This document shows positions 24,675 through 34,386 of a DNA stretch of 64,000 nt, one piece after another. This DNA is from Arthrobacter sp. AQ5-06 (GTDB taxonomy: Bacteria; Actinomycetota; Actinomycetes; Actinomycetales; Micrococcaceae). The stretch spans positions 62,001 through 126,000 of the forward strand of contig NZ_QMKP01000008.1 in NCBI RefSeq assembly GCF_003287955.1, written 5' to 3'. The stretch's first letter is position 1; every line of letters starts with the position of its first letter. Both the position numbers and the translations under genes were made by a program. The notes under the pieces were generated by a model. It did no database searches and was not told where the DNA came from. It saw nothing but the letters and a program-made list of their open reading frames with translations.

Positions 24675-26834
24675 ATGTCAGCGAAAGGCGCAAAGGATGC
24701 AGCGCGGACACCGGGGCGGGGAGGGCCGGAGGTGCGCCGGGCTGATGCTCCGCACGGCATCGCGGCAGCGGATCCGGGACAGGTGCGCAACGTGGCTCTC
24801 GTGGGGCATTCGGGCGCCGGGAAGACCCTGCTGATCGAAGCATTGCTGGCCGCCCACGGCATGATTTCACGCAAAGGCTCCATTGCGGACGGCACCACCG
24901 TCAGTGACTCCGACCCGTCAGCAGTGCGGCAGCAGCGGTCGGTCACGCTGTCCTTGGTTCCGCTGCTCATCAACGGCATCAAGGTGAACCTTTTGGATAC
25001 TCCGGGATATCCGGATTTTATCGGCGAACTTCGGGCGGGGCTCCGGGCTGCGGACGCCGCCCTCTTTGTTGTCTCCGCCGTTGACGGCATCGACGCCACC
25101 ACTACGGCTCTCTGGGGAGAATGCGAACGCTTCGGGATGCCGCGGGCTGTGGTCATCACCCGCGTTGACCACCCCCGGGCAGATTACGACGGCGTCCTGG
25201 CCGCCTGCCAGCAGGCGTTCGGCGACGCGGTGCTGCCGCTGTATGTCCCGGTCCGGGCCGGTGGCGAAACCAATGGGCTGCTGGGATTGCTGACGGGCAC
25301 AGTCTCTGACTACTCCGCCGGGGAGGCGGACGCCGGTTCCCGGGACGCTGACCCAGGTGAGCGGGCGGGGTCTGAAACCGCCCGGGGCCGGCTTATCGAA
25401 GGGATCATCGCCGAAAGCGAGGACGAGACCCTGATGGACCGCTATTTGGGTGGTGAGGACATCGATACCGATGTCCTCATCGCCGACCTGGAAACCGCCG
25501 TCGCCCGCGGTTCCTTTTTCCCGGTCGTGCCGGCCTCGGCTGTCACCGGACTCGGCACGGCGGAACTGCTGGAAGTCCTGACCCGGGGCTTCCCATCGCC
25601 GGTGGAGGGCGGCCTCCCGGAGGTGACTGACTTGGCGGGCGCTCCGGCGGCGGCCTTGGTCTGTGACCCGGAAGGGCCGCTGGCAGCTGAAGTGGTCCGC
25701 ACCACCATTGATCCGTTCCTGGGCCGGGTCTGTCTGACGCGGGTCTTTTCCGGCACGTTGCGTGCGGACACTCCAGTGCACGTCGGCGGGCACGGGCTCG
25801 CGGACCGCGGCCATCAGGACCATGACACCGACGAGCGCGTCACCCACCTGTATTCTCCGCTGGGCCCCAACCTGCGTCCTGTAACGCACTGTGTGGCCGG
25901 TGACATCTGTGCGCTGGCGAAACTGGGAAGCGCCGAAACCGGGGACACCATTTCGGCCAAGGACCAGCCGCTGCTGCTTGCCACCTGGGAGATGCCGGAG
26001 CCGCTGATGCCGGTGGCAGTCGAGGCGGACTCGCGCAGTGACGAGGATGCGCTGGCCCGGAGCCTGGCGAAGGTTGCGGCCGGCGATCCCACGCTGCGAG
26101 TGGAGCGGAACGCGGAAACGCACCAGCTGGTCCTCTGGTGCATGGGGGAGGCGCATGCCGAGGTGGTGCTGGACAGGCTGCGCGACCAGGGCGTGAAGCT
26201 GCACACTATTGGCGTGGTGACGCCGCTGCGGGAAACGTTCGCCGCCCCGGCGACGGGCCACGGACGGCACGTCAAACAGTCCGGCGGCCACGGGCAGTAT
26301 GCCGTATGCGACATCGACGTGGAGCCGCTGGACCGTGGCGGCGGGTTTGAATTTGTTGACAAAACCGTGGGCGGGGTGATCCCCGGAACGTTTATCTCCT
26401 CCGTCGAGAAGGGGGTGCGCGCGCAGATGCAGAAAGGATTGGCTGCCGGGTTCCCCGTGGTGGACCTGCGCGTCACACTGGTGGGCGGCAAGGCCCACAG
26501 CGTTGACTCTTCCGACGCCGCCTTCCAGGCGGCGGGCGCCCTGGCGCTCCGGGAGGCCGCCGCGGCCGGTCACATCCAGCTGCTCGAGCCGGTTTCCTCG
26601 GTCAGCATCACCGTGTCCGAGGCGCACGTGGGTGCCGTGATGAGTGACCTCTCAGCACGCCGCGGCAGGCTCACCGGTACGGCCACCTCCGGTAGTGAGC
26701 TAACTGAAATCAGCGCGGAAGTCCCTGACCAGGAACTGCTGAAGTACGCTGTGGAGCTGCGGGCGCTGACTGCCGGGACAGGCCGGTTCCGGCGCCGGTA
26801 CCTCCGGCATGACCCGGTGCCCAGCAGCTCATGA
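24675..26834 (+). CDS. Elongation factor G-like GTPase (EF-G2 type)
   Basis: 719 residues from ATG 24675 with AGGAGGT upstream. The G domain has P-loop GHSGAGKTLLIEALL, switch segment QRSVTLSLVPL, and LLDTPGYPDFIGELRAGLRAAD. The base-specifying NKxD is TRVD, an unusual change. Domains II-V follow with the domain IV segment QSGGHGQYAVCDIDVEPL and SSVEKGVRAQMQKG. The tRNA-mimic tip is conserved in outline. Actinobacteria carry this protein besides the essential EF-G; its function is not settled. The MFS gene follows after ten bases. Confidence 0.88.
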   Translation: MSAKGAKDAARTPGRGGPEVRRADAPHGIAAADPGQVRNVALVGHSGAGKTLLIEALLAAHGMISRKGSIADGTTVSDSDPSAVRQQRSVTLSLVPLLINGIKVNLLDTPGYPDFIGELRAGLRAADAALFVVSAVDGIDATTTALWGECERFGMPRAVVITRVDHPRADYDGVLAACQQAFGDAVLPLYVPVRAGGETNGLLGLLTGTVSDYSAGEADAGSRDADPGERAGSETARGRLIEGIIAESEDETLMDRYLGGEDIDTDVLIADLETAVARGSFFPVVPASAVTGLGTAELLEVLTRGFPSPVEGGLPEVTDLAGAPAAALVCDPEGPLAAEVVRTTIDPFLGRVCLTRVFSGTLRADTPVHVGGHGLADRGHQDHDTDERVTHLYSPLGPNLRPVTHCVAGDICALAKLGSAETGDTISAKDQPLLLATWEMPEPLMPVAVEADSRSDEDALARSLAKVAAGDPTLRVERNAETHQLVLWCMGEAHAEVVLDRLRDQGVKLHTIGVVTPLRETFAAPATGHGRHVKQSGGHGQYAVCDIDVEPLDRGGGFEFVDKTVGGVIPGTFISSVEKGVRAQMQKGLAAGFPVVDLRVTLVGGKAHSVDSSDAAFQAAGALALREAAAAGHIQLLEPVSSVSITVSEAHVGAVMSDLSARRGRLTGTATSGSELTEISAEVPDQELLKYAVELRALTAGTGRFRRRYLRHDPVPSSS

Positions 26835-26844
26835 ACGCCACGTC

Positions 26845-28101
26845 ATGAACGCCGCCGCGCGGAAGATCCAGCGCATCTACCTCACCCTGACGCTGGGCAA
26901 TACCCTTGCGGCCTCTTTCATTTGGGGAATCAATACGCTCTTTCTGTTGGATGCCGGGCTGAGCAACCTGGAAGCATTCGCGGCCAACGCCTTCTTCACA
27001 GCCGGCATGGTCCTGTTCGAAGTGCCTACCGGGGTCATCGCGGACAGTTGGGGACGCCGGGTCTCATTCCTGCTCGGCACGGTGACCCTGGCTGCCTCCA
27101 CCTACCTGTACTACCTGCTCTGGCAGTTATCCGCTCCCTTCTGGTCCTGGGCAGTGGTGTCGGTCCTGCTGGGCCTGGGCTTCACATTCTTCTCCGGGGC
27201 CGTGGAGGCCTGGCTGGTGGACGCGTTGCACTTCTCCGGCTATGACGGTGCTTTGGAGGCGGTGTTCGGACGGGCGCAGATGGTCGCCGGCGTCGCTATG
27301 CTGGCGGGCTCAACGGCCGGCGGCGTGATCGCCCAGGCCACTGACCTCGGCGTGCCGTTCCTGTTGCGGGTAGGCGTGCTCCTCGCGATGTTCGGGGTGG
27401 CCTTTTGGCTGATGCGCGATGTGGGTTTCACTCCGGAACGTTCTCCCCATCCGGTTAGGGCGACCCGGGCAGTGCTGTCCGCCTCCATCGACAATGGCCT
27501 GAAAAACCCGCCCGTGCGGTACATCATGCTTGCCGCCCCGTTCAGCGCCGGCGTCGGGATCTATGTTTTCTACGCGCTGCAGCCCTACCTGCTGGAGCTC
27601 TTCGGAGACCCGCGCGCCTACTCCGTCGCCGGGCTCGCGGCGGGCATTGTGGCCGGCGCCCAGGTGGTGGGCGGGTGGCTGGCACCGACTGTCCGGCGCC
27701 TGGTCCGCAAACGCACCACGGTCCTGATCGTGGGCGGCAGCGCGAGCGCGCTGATCCTGGTGGCGCTGGGCTTCACGCGCGTGTTTTGGGTGGCGCTGCT
27801 GCTGCTGGTCCTCTGGGCCCTGGTCTCCGCAGCGGCGACCCCTGTGCGGCAGGCGTATCTGAACGACATGATCGCCTCAAAGCAGCGGGCAACGGTGCTC
27901 AGTTTCGATTCACTCATGGGATCCAGCGGCGGAATCGTGGTCCAGCCGCTCCTCGGCCGGGCAGCAGACGTGTACGGCTACCCCCTCTCGCTGGCCATCA
28001 GCGGCGTGATCGAGCTGTTCTCCCTGCCGTTCCTGCTGGCGAGCCGCCGGCGGCGCTCGCCGGCCGACACAGCAACCGCCGAAACCAGCACATCGGCCTG
28101 A
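26845..28101 (+). CDS. MFS transporter
   Basis: 418 residues, about twelve membrane helices. Start at ATG 26845, ten bases after the preceding stop. Recognisable are GNTLAASFIWGINTLFLLDAGLS, FEVPTGVIADSWGRRVSF (loop 2-3 motif GxxADxxGRR) and the second-half segment NDMIASKQRATVLSFDSLMGSSGG. This class is annotated as putative drug or small-molecule efflux. Cotranscribed with the EF-G-like gene. Confidence 0.82.
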   Translation: MNAAARKIQRIYLTLTLGNTLAASFIWGINTLFLLDAGLSNLEAFAANAFFTAGMVLFEVPTGVIADSWGRRVSFLLGTVTLAASTYLYYLLWQLSAPFWSWAVVSVLLGLGFTFFSGAVEAWLVDALHFSGYDGALEAVFGRAQMVAGVAMLAGSTAGGVIAQATDLGVPFLLRVGVLLAMFGVAFWLMRDVGFTPERSPHPVRATRAVLSASIDNGLKNPPVRYIMLAAPFSAGVGIYVFYALQPYLLELFGDPRAYSVAGLAAGIVAGAQVVGGWLAPTVRRLVRKRTTVLIVGGSASALILVALGFTRVFWVALLLLVLWALVSAAATPVRQAYLNDMIASKQRATVLSFDSLMGSSGGIVVQPLLGRAADVYGYPLSLAISGVIELFSLPFLLASRRRRSPADTATAETSTSA

Positions 28102-28206
28102 GGCCATGGCCTCGGCAGAAAAAAGATTTGAGCCTTGAGAGTCCATACGCGGCGGAGTATCGTGGCGCAAACCCACCCTGCGCAACACCCTGACTTGGGA
28201 GCGATC

Positions 28207-30033
28207 ATGCCTAGTGTGCGACGTCAATTGGCTGCTGTGACGGCTGTCCTGGCTTTGAGCGTGACGGGTGGGGCGGTGACCAGTCCCGCGTTCGCAGACC
28301 CTCGGGAGATCAAGAAGGAGGCGATGGCCACCGGGTACGGCGGGGCGGTGAGTACCGTTGACCCGGAGGCGTCCGCTGCGGCGATCCAGGTCCTCCGCGA
28401 CGGGGGCAATGCGGCGGATGCCGCCGTCGCCGCGGCCGCGACCCTGGGCGTGACCGAGCCCTACAGCGCCGGCCTCGGCGGCGGCGGATACTTCGTGTTC
28501 TACGACGCGAAGACAGGCAAAGTGGGAACCATCGATGGCCGCGAAACGGCTCCGGCAACGATGCCGACCGACGCGTTCATCAATCCGGCGTCCGGAACCT
28601 TATACACCTTCCCCGAGCTCGTCTCCAGTGGCGTCTCTGTGGGCGTCCCCGGAACACCGGCCACGTGGGAACGGGCATTGGAACGGTGGGGAACGCTGGA
28701 TCTTGGCGCGGCCCTCAAACCTGCCATCAAGGTGGCTAACCGTGGCTTCGTGGTAGACGAAACCTTCCGCCAACAGACAAATGACAACCGGGCGCGCTTC
28801 GAGGCGTTCCCTGCCACGAGCAGCCTGTTCCTCCCCGGCGGCGAACTGCCCGCCGTCGGCAGTATTTTCCACAACCAGGACCTCGCCAAGACGTACCGGC
28901 TCCTCGCGAAGGAGGGAGCGGATGCCTTCTACGGCGGCCCGCTGGCAGCGGAGATCGCCGCCACGGTCCAGTCACCGCCCAAGAGCGACACGACTGCGCT
29001 GCCTGTTCCGGCCGGCTACCTGACGACGGCGGATCTCGCCGCATACCGAACGCTGGACCAGGAGCCCACGCATGTGGAGTACCGCGGCTACGACGTCTAC
29101 GGCATGGCACCCTCCAGCAGCGGTGGCACCACAGTGGGCGAGGCGCTGAACATCCTGGAGCCGTTCAACCTCCGCGAGATGACCAAGCCAGCCGCGTTGC
29201 ATCACTACCTCGAAGCGAGCGCTCTGGCCTTCGCGGACCGTGCCAAATACCTGGGCGACCCGGCATTCGTCGATGTCCCCACCGAGGCCCTCACCGATCC
29301 GCAGTTTGGGAAGGAGCGGGCGTGCGCCATTGACCCCGGGACGGCGGCAACCAAGCCGGTACCGGCCGGGGACGTGTCAGAGTACGACGGCGTGTGCCCG
29401 GTTGCACCTTCGGCAGCCGCAGACGAGAAGGACACCGAAAACATCTCCACGACAAACCTGACTGTCGCTGACAGGTGGGGCAACGTGGTGGAATACACCC
29501 TCACGATCGAGCAGACCGGCGGGTCCGGCATAGTGGTGCCCGGCCGCGGGTTCCTGCTCAACAACGAGCTCACCGACTTCTCGTATACGTCTACCAGCCC
29601 GACGGACCCGAACCGGATCGAGCCCGGCAAGCGCCCACGGTCCTCGATGTCGCCCACCATCATCGTTAAGGACGAAAAGCCGTTCCTGGCGCTCGGTTCC
29701 CCCGGCGGATCGACCATTATCACCACCGTGCTGCAGACCATCCTCAACAGGGTGGACCTGGATATGAACATTTTGGCGGCGCTCGCGGCCCCCCGTGCAT
29801 CCCAGCGCAACACCGCCAATGTCACGGCCGAGCCGGGCTTCATCACGCAATACGGAGACGCCTTGGCACCATACGGCCATAAGTTGGTACCCGCCGGGGA
29901 CGCCTTCACCTCGGCGGCCGAAATTGGTGCGGCGACAGCCATCGAGTTTGGGCCCGAGAAGAGCATGACCGCCGTTGCCGAGCCCCTGCGGCGCGGCGGC
30001 GGTTCGGCGATGGTGGTCAAACCGTCGCGGTGA
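28207..30033 (+). CDS. ggt: Gamma-glutamyltransferase, secreted
   Basis: 608 residues from ATG 28207. Signal peptide MPSVRRQLAAVTAVLALSVT with a likely cut after SPAFA. The large subunit has VSTVDPEASAAAIQVLRDGGNAADAAVAAA and GLGGGGYFVFYD. Autocleavage is expected before the Thr in ENISTTNLTVAD, which becomes the N-terminal nucleophile of the small subunit; LGSPGGSTIITTVLQTI forms the oxyanion region. It moves gamma-glutamyl from glutathione and similar peptides outside the cell. Confidence 0.92.
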   Translation: MPSVRRQLAAVTAVLALSVTGGAVTSPAFADPREIKKEAMATGYGGAVSTVDPEASAAAIQVLRDGGNAADAAVAAAATLGVTEPYSAGLGGGGYFVFYDAKTGKVGTIDGRETAPATMPTDAFINPASGTLYTFPELVSSGVSVGVPGTPATWERALERWGTLDLGAALKPAIKVANRGFVVDETFRQQTNDNRARFEAFPATSSLFLPGGELPAVGSIFHNQDLAKTYRLLAKEGADAFYGGPLAAEIAATVQSPPKSDTTALPVPAGYLTTADLAAYRTLDQEPTHVEYRGYDVYGMAPSSSGGTTVGEALNILEPFNLREMTKPAALHHYLEASALAFADRAKYLGDPAFVDVPTEALTDPQFGKERACAIDPGTAATKPVPAGDVSEYDGVCPVAPSAAADEKDTENISTTNLTVADRWGNVVEYTLTIEQTGGSGIVVPGRGFLLNNELTDFSYTSTSPTDPNRIEPGKRPRSSMSPTIIVKDEKPFLALGSPGGSTIITTVLQTILNRVDLDMNILAALAAPRASQRNTANVTAEPGFITQYGDALAPYGHKLVPAGDAFTSAAEIGAATAIEFGPEKSMTAVAEPLRRGGGSAMVVKPSR

Positions 30034-30089
30034 GTCCGGGGGCCGGGATGGGCCGCATGGGGTGGCGGGCCGGGTTCGCGGGGGCCGGG

Positions 30090-30368
30090 TTACTGGCCCA
30101 TCCCGGGCCGGACGGCCACAAACTCGATGCTGGTCTGAACCTTTTTCTGCGGACCACGGGAAAAGCCCTTGGCATCAAGCTGGTTCTGGGCACGGAACAC
30201 CGCCAGGGCGTTGTCGTAGATCTCGTTGAGCCTGCCGCCGGAGTAGACCTCCTGGGAGCCGTCGCTGAACGTGACAGTCACTGCTGCACTGGCTGGAAAG
30301 TGCCGCTTCATGCGGACGAAACCTTCGGAGTCCTGCTGGAGGTTGATCAAGGGAAATCCTGCTTTCAT
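30090..30368 (-). CDS. Hypothetical 92-residue protein
   Basis: Starts MKAGFPLINLQQDSEGFVRMKRHFP after GGAGG at fair spacing; an internal ATG at codon 20 is an alternative start. The middle VTVTFSDGSQEVYSGGRLNEIYDNALAVFRAQ looks like a compact beta-beta-alpha domain, and the C-terminus is basic then hydrophobic. I do not recognise it. Divergent from hrpB, its start lies 79 bases from the helicase GTG, so they may share a control region. Confidence 0.6.
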   Translation of the reverse strand: MKAGFPLINLQQDSEGFVRMKRHFPASAAVTVTFSDGSQEVYSGGRLNEIYDNALAVFRAQNQLDAKGFSRGPQKKVQTSIEFVAVRPGMGQ

Positions 30369-30435
30369 GTGGTCGACGACCTCCAGTCTGACCTATCCCG
30401 CCCCACCTGCGCTGATGCCGGTGCGGGATTGCGGC

Positions 30436-30441
30436 GACAAT
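30436..30441 (+). promoter_or_regulatory. -10 box of hrpB, leaderless
   Basis: GACAAT lies six bases before GTG 30448, so transcription would start at or next to the start codon. Confidence 0.4.
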
Positions 30442-30447
30442 GGACGG

Positions 30448-33198
30448 GTGACATCGCCAGCCAACTCCGCCGCCGTCCCTCCGGGCACCTCTGCCGCCGG
30501 CGCCTTTGATCTGGCGGCCATCGGCACCGGTCTGGTCTTTGCTGAATCACTCGGGGAGTTGATCTCTGTGCTGCGCGCCGGCGGTGCGGAGGGTACGGCA
30601 GTGGTGCAGGCGCCGCCCGGCACCGGCAAAACAACGCTTGTCCCGCCGCTGCTCGCCAACCTGATGGGACACACCAGGGAGGCCCGGCGCGTCGTGGTCA
30701 CCCAGCCCCGGCGGGTGGCCGCCCGCGCAGCCGCCCGGCGACTGGCCGCCCTGGACGGCAGCCGGATCGGAGACCGCGTGGGGTATACCGTCCGCGGTGA
30801 ACGCCAGGCCGGCCCTGCCACCCTGGTGGAGTTTGTCACGCCGGGGATCCTGCTGCGGCGCCTGCTGGACGATCCCGGCCTGGAGAGCGCCGGCGCGGTC
30901 ATCCTGGACGAGGTCCACGAACGCGGCCTCGAGACCGACCTGCTGCTGGGCATGCTCACCGAAGTGCGCCAGCTGCGCGGCGACCTGACCCTGGTGGCCA
31001 TGTCCGCCACACTGGACGCGCCCCGCTTCGCCGCCCTGATCGGGGGCTCAGCCGGGAACGCAGGGAGAGAGGATGACGGCGGCGGGCTGGCTCCCGTGGT
31101 CGACTGCCCCTCAGCCCTTTATCCCCTGGCAGTGGAGTGGGTGGCCGCCGCCTTGCCGCGGCTGGACGACCGTGGGGTCACGCGCGGGTTCCTGGACCAC
31201 GTGGCCGATACGGCCGCGCAGGCCCACACCGCCGCGGTGGCCCTGGACGCGGGCACCGATGCGCTGGTCTTTGTCCCGGGAGCTTGGGAGGTGTCCTATG
31301 TGGCGGCCCGCCTCCGCGGCCGGACGCCCCCCGGAACCGAGGTGCTGGAGCTCCATGGCCAGGTCAGTCCCACCGAGCAGGACCAGGCCGTGTCGGGGCG
31401 CCGGCCGAGCGGCCCGGCACGGATCATCGTGTCCACGGATCTGGCCGAATCCTCCTTGACCGTCCCTGGCGTGCGGCTGGTCATCGACTCCGGCCTGACC
31501 CGCGAACCACGCCGCGACGCCAGCCGCGCCATGTCCGGGCTGGTAACTGTTTCCTGCTCGCGGGCGTCAGCGGAACAGCGTGCCGGCCGCGCCGCGCGGC
31601 AGGGGCCGGGGCGGGTGGTGCGGTGTTACGACCAGAGAACCTACGGCGCGTCGCCGGCACATGTGACGCCCGAGATCGCCGTCGCAGACCTGACCGGTGC
31701 CGCGCTGGTCCTGGCCTGCTGGGGATCACCGGGCGGCGTCGGGCTGGCGCTTCCGGATGCACCTCCGCTGGCAGCCATGGGCGAAGCTATTGAGGTGCTG
31801 CGCGAACTCGGTGCCGTGGGGCGGGACGGACACGCCACAGCGCTGGGGCGGACACTGGCCAGGGTCCCGGCCGATCCCCGGCTGGCCCGCGCACTGCTCG
31901 ACGGCGCAGCGGCCGTAGGTCACCGCGCCGCAGCGGAAGCAGTGGCACTCGTGGCCGGGGACCAGCGGGCCCCGGGGGCCGACCTCACGCGGCTTCTGAC
32001 CGCACTGCGCACCGGAAAGGAGCCAGCCGCAAGGCGCTGGGCGGAGGACGTCCGCAGGCTGGAGAACATTGCGCGGAAGGAGGGCGCCGCCGTTGGCCCG
32101 TCTGTCATCGCCGTACTGGCATCCGACGCGCCGGTGACCGCTGCTGAAGCGGTGGGCGTCGTCGTCGCCCTGGCATTCCCGGACCGCGTGGCCCGGCGCG
32201 TCCCGGGCGATGGCCCGTCACGGTACCTGCTGTCGTCGGGTACGCGCGCGGGGTTGCCGGCGGGCAGCCCGCTGGCCGGGCAGGAGTGGCTGGCCGTGGC
32301 CGAGGTTTCGCGCGCCGCGGGGCGGGACGCCGCCGGCACGGGCGCCGTGATCCGCTCCGCAGCGCCGCTGACCGCCGATACCGCGGCAGCGGCCGCCGGG
32401 CACCTCCTGACCGACACGGTGGAAGCGCAGTTCAGCCAGGGCCGGGTGAAGGCCAGGCGGGAACGCCGGCTGGGTGCCATCAATCTGTCCTCTACGCCCG
32501 TCCGCCCCTCCGCCGAGGACGGCCGTGCCGCCGTGGCCCGCGCCCTCGCCAAGGAGGGCCTGGGAACCATCGGATGGTCGACGGCGGCCGACGCGTTGCG
32601 CCGCCGTCTCGCCTTACTGCGCCGCGAACTGGGTGAGCCTTGGCCCGACGTTTCCGAACCGTCGCTGCTGGCTCGGCTGGACTCCTGGCTGGGACCGGAG
32701 CTTGAGGCACTGGCCGGCGGCGCCTCCACCAACAGCATTGACCTCACCGACCCCCTGCGGCGGCTGCTGCCCTGGCCCGAGGCGGTCCGCCTGGCGGAAC
32801 TGGCACCGGAGGCGCTGAAAGTGCCGAGCGGATCGATGGTGCGGATCGACTACCCCGACGTTTCGGACTATGCCGGGTCAGGCTCGGCCGCGCCGGACCA
32901 GACAGGACCCGGGCAGGCAGGCGCGGACGACGCCGGCCGGCCGGTTGTCGCGGTCAAGCTGCAGGAGTGCTTTGGCTGGGCTGAGACGCCGCGGCTGGTG
33001 GACGGCAGGGTGCCTGTCCTCTTCCACCTGCTGTCACCTGCACGGCGGCCGCTTGCTGTGACGGATGACCTGGCGTCGTTCTGGTCCGGGCCGTACGCGC
33101 AGGTGCGGTCCGAGATGCGCGGCCGCTATCCCAGGCATCCCTGGCCGGAGGATCCCTGGACGGCACAGCCCACTGCACGGACCAAAGCCCGCATGTAG
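30448..33198 (+). CDS. hrpB: ATP-dependent helicase HrpB
   Basis: 916 residues from GTG 30448. DExH helicase core: Walker A APPGTGKTTLVPPLL, QPRRVAARAAARRLA, DEVHERGLETDLLLGML (DEVH box), MSATLDAPRFA, and STDLAESSLTVPGVRLVIDSG plus EQRAGRAARQGPG in the second RecA domain. The helicase-associated and HrpB C-terminal domains follow, ending RYPRHPWPEDPW, the family signature. RNA-type helicase of unknown cellular target. Confidence 0.92.
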   Translation: MTSPANSAAVPPGTSAAGAFDLAAIGTGLVFAESLGELISVLRAGGAEGTAVVQAPPGTGKTTLVPPLLANLMGHTREARRVVVTQPRRVAARAAARRLAALDGSRIGDRVGYTVRGERQAGPATLVEFVTPGILLRRLLDDPGLESAGAVILDEVHERGLETDLLLGMLTEVRQLRGDLTLVAMSATLDAPRFAALIGGSAGNAGREDDGGGLAPVVDCPSALYPLAVEWVAAALPRLDDRGVTRGFLDHVADTAAQAHTAAVALDAGTDALVFVPGAWEVSYVAARLRGRTPPGTEVLELHGQVSPTEQDQAVSGRRPSGPARIIVSTDLAESSLTVPGVRLVIDSGLTREPRRDASRAMSGLVTVSCSRASAEQRAGRAARQGPGRVVRCYDQRTYGASPAHVTPEIAVADLTGAALVLACWGSPGGVGLALPDAPPLAAMGEAIEVLRELGAVGRDGHATALGRTLARVPADPRLARALLDGAAAVGHRAAAEAVALVAGDQRAPGADLTRLLTALRTGKEPAARRWAEDVRRLENIARKEGAAVGPSVIAVLASDAPVTAAEAVGVVVALAFPDRVARRVPGDGPSRYLLSSGTRAGLPAGSPLAGQEWLAVAEVSRAAGRDAAGTGAVIRSAAPLTADTAAAAAGHLLTDTVEAQFSQGRVKARRERRLGAINLSSTPVRPSAEDGRAAVARALAKEGLGTIGWSTAADALRRRLALLRRELGEPWPDVSEPSLLARLDSWLGPELEALAGGASTNSIDLTDPLRRLLPWPEAVRLAELAPEALKVPSGSMVRIDYPDVSDYAGSGSAAPDQTGPGQAGADDAGRPVVAVKLQECFGWAETPRLVDGRVPVLFHLLSPARRPLAVTDDLASFWSGPYAQVRSEMRGRYPRHPWPEDPWTAQPTARTKARM

Positions 33199-33320
33199 CG
33201 ACGGCCCGTCCGGGGGCCTTCTTTCGTTGGTTGCACAGGAGAGGTGTCCGATACTTGGCCGAAACGTTGCGTCGACGCGCTGAAACATGGCGCAGTTAGG
33301 CTCGTTCCTACTTGGACAAC

Positions 33321-33334
33321 GTGGTCCAGACCAC
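33321..33334. promoter_or_regulatory. DasR-like (dre) palindrome
   Basis: GTGGTCCAGACCAC is a perfect 14-base palindrome differing from the DasR/NagR core TGGTCTAGACCA at one position. It sits 19 bases before a small frame at 33354, downstream of a TAGGCT -10-like hexamer at 33297-33302, where a repressor would block transcription. Confidence 0.45.
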
Positions 33335-33353
33335 CACACGAAAGGACACAATA

Positions 33354-33506
33354 ATGTTGCTTTTGAGTAGCCTGAACCTCCTGTTTGACGCCGGCCGCGG
33401 AGAGGGCAGCCGCCCGCACAATGGCGGGATCGGGAAGAGCGATTTCCCCACCGGTCGGCTGACCTCCACCGCATGGGAAGGCTGGTGGCACGAGGACGTC
33501 GCGTAG
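33354..33506 (+). CDS. Hypothetical 50-residue protein behind the DasR-like site
   Basis: ATG 33354 follows GAAAGGACA. The peptide starts hydrophobic (MLLLSSLNLLFDAG), continues GRGEGSRPHNGGIGKSDFP and ends TSTAWEGWWHEDVA. No family recognised. The ribosome site and operator favour a real product or a leader peptide; there is no gene on this strand downstream, since the next one converges. Confidence 0.45.
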   Translation: MLLLSSLNLLFDAGRGEGSRPHNGGIGKSDFPTGRLTSTAWEGWWHEDVA

Positions 33507-33533
33507 CCGGACCGGGACGCCGGGCCGGACCGG

Positions 33534-34211
33534 TCAGCCGCGGCTCCGCATGAACTCGGCGACCTTCGGCGCCAGCGACGCTCCGATCTCTGCAGCGTCG
33601 CGCTTCTTTCCTGCGACGGCGAAAGAATGGTCACCGCCGTCGATCCAGTCAAGGACAGCTGAGGGTCCGATCCGGGAGACCACACCCTCCAGCAGATCCG
33701 TCGTCGCGAAGGTGTCGCGGGTGCCCTGCAGGAACAGCATGGGGAGCGTGAGCCCGTAGAGGTGCTCGTCGCGGAGCTTTTCCGGTTTACCGGGCGGGTG
33801 GAGGGGATAGCCGAGGTAGACGAGTCCGGCACTATCCATTCCCTCGGCAACGGCCATGGACGCCATCCGGCCGCCAAACGATTTGCCGGCAGCCCACACC
33901 GGTCCGGCATCACCGTGCTCGGTCCCTCGCCGCGTTGCTTCATGCATGGCGGCACGCCAGGCGGCGATGGCTGCCGGCGGCCGGTCCGGGAATTTCCGGC
34001 CGGCTTCGCGGTAGGGGAAGTTGAAGCGCAAGGTGGCAACGCCGTCGCCGTTCAATGCCCGGGTGAACCCGCTCAGGAAGGGGTGCTCCATGCCCGCCCC
34101 GGCGCCGTGCGCCACCACCAGGGTGGCGAACGCATGCTCGGGACGGGCATAGGCGGCGGAAACGCCGACGTCGCCTACGGCAATAGTCAGGGCGGACTCT
34201 GAGACAGTCAT
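33534..34211 (-). CDS. Alpha/beta hydrolase, KANL3/Tex30-like
   Basis: 225 residues from ATG 34211. Signature segments are VVAHGAGAGMEHPFLSGF (oxyanion region), ATLRFNFPYREAGRKFPDRPP, the elbow AAGKSFGGRMASM (Ser in GKSFGG), LVYLGYPLHPPGKPEKLRDEHL, LFLQGTRDTFA (Asp) and GGDHSF (His). The catalytic triad is complete. Substrate unknown. Confidence 0.82.
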   Translation of the reverse strand: MTVSESALTIAVGDVGVSAAYARPEHAFATLVVAHGAGAGMEHPFLSGFTRALNGDGVATLRFNFPYREAGRKFPDRPPAAIAAWRAAMHEATRRGTEHGDAGPVWAAGKSFGGRMASMAVAEGMDSAGLVYLGYPLHPPGKPEKLRDEHLYGLTLPMLFLQGTRDTFATTDLLEGVVSRIGPSAVLDWIDGGDHSFAVAGKKRDAAEIGASLAPKVAEFMRSRG

Positions 34212-34386
34212 AGATCCATCATGCCGGATTCCTTCCGTACTTCGGGCGGCCGGTTGGCTGCACAGGCGGTGCCACTGGTTGGCTGCACAGGCGGGGCACA
34301 GCAGGGGGCCAGCCCCGGGCCAGCCAGTGGCCGGAGAGTGGGAGTCAACCCGACTCTGGAGGAGCCGCCATGACCGCAGCCCCTCC

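Noticed and set aside
24918-26627. 569-codon minus-strand frame over the EF-G-like gene
   Set aside because: Shadow of a gene with complete GTPase motifs on the plus strand.
30034-30089. GC-rich run after ggt as a terminator
   Set aside because: Several weak pairings are possible but no single stable stem with a U run.
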